A DNA stretch of 64,000 nucleotides from Planococcus citri (Eukaryota > Arthropoda > Insecta > Hemiptera > Pseudococcidae), in contig NC_088681.1 of the NCBI RefSeq assembly GCF_950023065.1, positions 34,878,836 through 34,942,835 of the forward strand, read 5' to 3'. A program made the translations under genes and the position numbers. Positions 60,596 through 64,000 of this stretch are shown piece after piece. How positions within the stretch are numbered: the first letter of the stretch is position 1; each line of letters begins with the position of its first letter. A model generated the notes under the pieces. The model was not told the DNA's origin. It made no database searches and was given only the letters and a program-made list of their open reading frames with translations.

Positions 60596-63015
60596 TTTCA
60601 AAATTATTATTATCTACAATCTTTTTTTGAGAGGGGGGAATAAAAAATATATACGTATAATTTTAAAAAAGGTCTCAAAAAATTATTCAAGAAATTTGTT
60701 CAAAAAGATTGTCGAATTGAGTAAATTTTTAAATTTTTTATAATTTCTGTAGCTCAAATCCATCTACCTCCCCTCTTCATAACTCTTGAATTACATTCGG
60801 GGTATAATGATGTTGAGACGAACTGTAGGACAGGAGGCTAAAATGTCCCTTGTATTTTGAAAATCAATGTTCTTTTCATTTCAGGCCATTTTGACATCCA
60901 ATTGACGTTTTTCAGATCAAAAACTAGAAATTGATCACGAATATAAGTGAACTTCGAAGAATAATTTTGGGCCAAAGAAAAAGTGAGTACGGAGGGGGAG
61001 GGGGAGGGGGTTATGCCACTTATAATTTTTGAAATCTATGAAAATTTGCAAAACTTTAAAAAATTGATCATTAAAATAGATACTTTGGTCATATTCGGGG
61101 CATGAGGTACATATTTGAATAAAGCTATAGAGAGAAAGGGTAAAATGCCATCAAAGTGTTGAACCCTGGATTAAAATTATTCTCTGAGATTCACTTCTAC
61201 ACGATACCTAGTTTTTAAGCTGAAAAATTCGACGTGGATTGTTCAAATTCTGGAGCATAGAGCCTCCCCCCTTACCTTCCCACTCACCGTAGATCCCACA
61301 TGCTCCAATTCTGCCGATAACTCAATCACATTTTTTGCAAAACAAAATTTTAATCAGACTAATTTTCACTGTTTTGAGAAACTTTGAGAATCATAAAGCC
61401 AGTCTCACCCCTTCCCCTCCCCTATTACACTTAAATTATTCTCTGGAATTTTCTTTCTACCTCTGGTGTGGCCAGAATTTTGCCAAGCAGGGAGAAAATC
61501 AGATTTTTAGGTATGAAAAATCAAAATTCGAGGAAACTACTATTCAATGCGAAGTGAGGGGGAAAATTTTTCGAAAAACTGGTTCAAAAAACAAAAAAAC
61601 ACCTATTTTGTACGTTTTTTTTTCAATTTTCAAATTTTCCCCCTTGGCTACGCCACTATTTTCTGACTTGGGAGTCAAAAAATAACGGAGTCATTGCGGA
61701 GGCAAAATGTCCAAAAAAAATTGAAATGCTGATTTCACTTTTTTTTTGTACATTTGCCCTCCCTCTCTGTTGATAAAAACTACCTACTACAAACGCCTCA
61801 TGCTCCGAATAAAATCAAAATATCAATTCTATGTAACTAACTTAAGTATACAATCCAAAAAAATCTATTTCGTAATTTTGAAAATATTTAATACACATCT
61901 TTATTTTCAGCCTCCTCCCTCGAACTTATCGCAGGCCTGTTATGCCCTAACTGTCTCAAAATTATTTATTTCGACTTTTTTAGTCACAAAAAATTCTTTC
62001 GTTAGACAAACTTCATAGTTTTTGAACATTTTGAGACTATTAAATCCTCAAATGAATTCCTGTAGATCAAAATACTCTCTCGAGATTTGTTTTTCATATA
62101 TTTTCTGATTTTATAGGGTGATCGTAGAAGTTTATGCGATGACAAAACGTGCCAGAATGAGTGAAATTCCAATTTTAGACATTTTGAGGGCATTGAACCA
62201 CAAATGCCTCTTCCCTCCAAATCCATCCTTATACAGTATCAATCCTCATGCACTCAACATAATTGAAGCATCCCTATAAATTGTACATATTACAAAAAAA
62301 TTTGTTTTAAGCAAATTTCAACTTTAAAAAAAATTTGGAGCACACCCTCTCTTCTCAAAATATGTATTTACGTTTTGGTGTCAAAATCGACATTAGTATT
62401 ATTTTGGTGGCCCCCACCTCCCTCCTCTTCTTCCTACATTGGGTTCAAAATGAGCCATCTTAACACAGACTGCAATCCCCCCCCCTTCAAAGTATTCGAC
62501 TTTATATTTTCATCTGCATGGTAACCAATCCTCTATAGCTCGTGTGTGAATGTTTGCCTAATCTTGACAATGAAGAGATCAAGGTACGCTCGCCTAAAAA
62601 AATTATAGAACTTTATTTCAATTTCAACCAATTTTTTTTTAATAATTATTATTTTCGTACTGTTTGTTTGACTTTGCTGGGAAAATATGAATAAATAAAA
62701 TTAACAATAAACTAATAAAACTGCATTAAAAAATCAACAATATCAATTCACAACTTGTGTGAAATAAGCAGTTATATAAATTGCCTACCCAATTTATAAA
62801 AGGAACTATAGGTACCCGCGCAGAATCACGTTGAGTTGTTAAGTAGGTAGATGAAGCACCCCCTCCCTAAAAATTGCAACTAAATACAATTTATGCAGCA
62901 TAAATTATAATCTAATTAGAATTCTTACAAGCAAATTAAAAAACACGTACTTCAAATAAGATAAATTCAACCAATCAGATTTCATAAACAAAAAAAAAAC
63001 ACAATAAAATGAAAA
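60596..63015. other. AT-rich sequence, nothing recognised
   Basis: No gene supported. The stretch has G- and C-runs near 60,995 and 62,475, short open frames of up to 116 codons (61,335-61,685) without domain or splice support, and no RNA gene. Confidence 0.45.
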
Positions 63016-63019
63016 ATTG

Positions 63020-63420
63020 TTTACCTTCACGTCGATCGATCTCAACGAGCTTACAAAAAAATACACCGATACCATTTCTTAATTAACTCTATCTCCATTT
63101 ACAATGACCATCGTCTTATAAAATCATTTAAAAACCCTCTATTCGGACCCACCATTGAAAATAATTAAATAATTTTATTACCGAAATTAAAATCAAATAA
63201 AAACCCCGCGAACGTCCTCCACCCTTTCGACGAACAAAGCTGATACAGTGATTTACCGGTAAGAAGCGAGTTTCACGTTCGAACACTCTGGTAACACTGG
63301 ACCGAATGCCGGTACCGAAGACCGAAAGCGAGGAAAATAGATAAAGCACGGTAAGTCTTCGAGTTTCAACCATCGAGTACTGTTCATTTCCTAGTGTTGT
63401 TAAAGTGACGATGTCGTAAA
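63020..63420. promoter_or_regulatory. GC-richer, promoter or first-exon-like patch
   Basis: This patch has more CG dinucleotides than its surroundings. On the minus strand a splice donor-like 'gacgtgaag|gtaaac' lies at about 63,023, so a leader exon could run from about 63,360 down to it. On the plus strand donors 'accg|gtaagaag' (about 63,260) and 'gcacg|gtaagtc' (about 63,350) are also present. Either strand could be transcribed. A minus-strand transcript could splice to the candidate exon at 43,404-43,460. I see no coding frame that decides the matter. Confidence 0.3.
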
Positions 63421-64000
63421 CGAATTTTTCGATTAATTATTTAAATAAATAAAAAATATTAAGGTGTGACCATCGTTGATATATTCGCGAGCCTGTATTA
63501 ATTTTTTTTTACCAATTTTTTTCTCAAATAAATCAAATTTTTTCGTTTTAAATAAGTTATACATGTGTTGAGCAAGATTTTCTTAGGAAACCAGTTGTAT
63601 TAAAAATTACGTTTTAATTTTGATTTGGTAAGTAAAAATTGAAAGAAAAAGAATCCGTTATTCGTATCATGTGACGATTCGTTTGCCATAATTATAACGA
63701 GTACATTTTATTTGTACTAGTAATTTTCCTCATGTTTATGTTAATTCGATTGGTTATTATGTTAACGATGCGTTTCTCAATTACTTCGCGAATTTTTCCA
63801 CGAGTCGAGAGTCATAAAAATTCAATTGAAAAATTATGACTAATCTCTAAAAATATACAACTCGAGCTTACGAAGCAAACAATTTTTCAAAAAGAAAAAC
63901 TAAAACTGACAAGAAAATCAAACTAATAAAACATTTTGGGAGAGTGAGAAAAAAAACAACTAATCCGAAAGTTGAAAAAAAAAGGGTCTTCTACATTACC
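63421..64000. other. AT-rich end of window
   Basis: No feature recognised. The DNA is AT-rich with A- and T-runs and no open frame of note. Confidence 0.5.

Noticed and set aside
63128..63373. Minus-strand 81-codon frame
   Set aside because: It lies in the promoter-like patch and probably reflects its higher GC content. Donor-like sites interrupt it on both strands.

Overview
The window reads as an AT-rich, gene-poor stretch of animal nuclear DNA, most likely from an insect. It has a spliced gene with short GT-AG introns, a decayed non-LTR retrotransposon, tRNA-derived SINEs, several MITEs and Helitron-like elements, and no bacterial-style operons or ribosome-binding sites. The words TAGGTA and TACCTA are very frequent throughout. 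A sap-sucking hemipteran such as a mealybug is my best guess from general texture, but that is inference only. Nearly all open frames in the window are short, and most of the longer ones are translated tandem repeats.

Layout: 1.2-2.0 kb is a degenerate CTGTCTG minisatellite. 4.7-6.4 kb is a GATC-palindrome satellite. 9.84-11.74 kb is a long fold-back element with arms of about 750 bp. 15.2-16.6 kb holds two terminal-inverted-repeat elements, the second enclosing a tRNA-derived SINE. 21.2-22.2 kb is an inverted pair of minisatellite arms. 25.5-27.3 kb is T-rich and repetitive. 29.6-32.1 kb is a second copy of the fold-back family, interrupted by a 957 bp element. 33.7-35.5 kb is a TTTACC minisatellite interrupted by a palindromic Harbinger-like MITE, followed by a SINE. 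37.1-38.5 kb is another dispersed tandem repeat.

The one gene I can build with confidence lies at 44.2-47.7 kb on the + strand. It has eight coding exons and encodes about 614 residues of a Ser/Lys/Pro-rich, probably nuclear protein of unknown family. Every intron is in phase 1 and every internal exon is a multiple of three. Just upstream on the opposite strand is a candidate isolated exon (43.40-43.46 kb). A promoter-like, GC-richer patch at 63.0-63.4 kb could be the start of the same or another transcript.

The right third is a transposon landscape. Two Helentron/HINE-like elements (48.89-52.58 and 58.97-60.60 kb) share ends, asymmetrical inverted repeats and a terminal hairpin followed by CTAG, but have unrelated tandem-repeat interiors. 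The first carries a 2.7 kb array that produces a spurious 450-codon open frame. Between them lies a Jockey-like reverse-transcriptase pseudogene (53.15-54.88 kb) into which three different small transposons have inserted. Two of these have clear target-site duplications and the third has a TA duplication. I found no bacterial system, CRISPR array or viral gene. The most unusual items are the all-phase-1 gene, the Helentron-like pair with interchangeable satellite cores, the nested retroelement, and the fold-back family that could make long double-stranded RNA.
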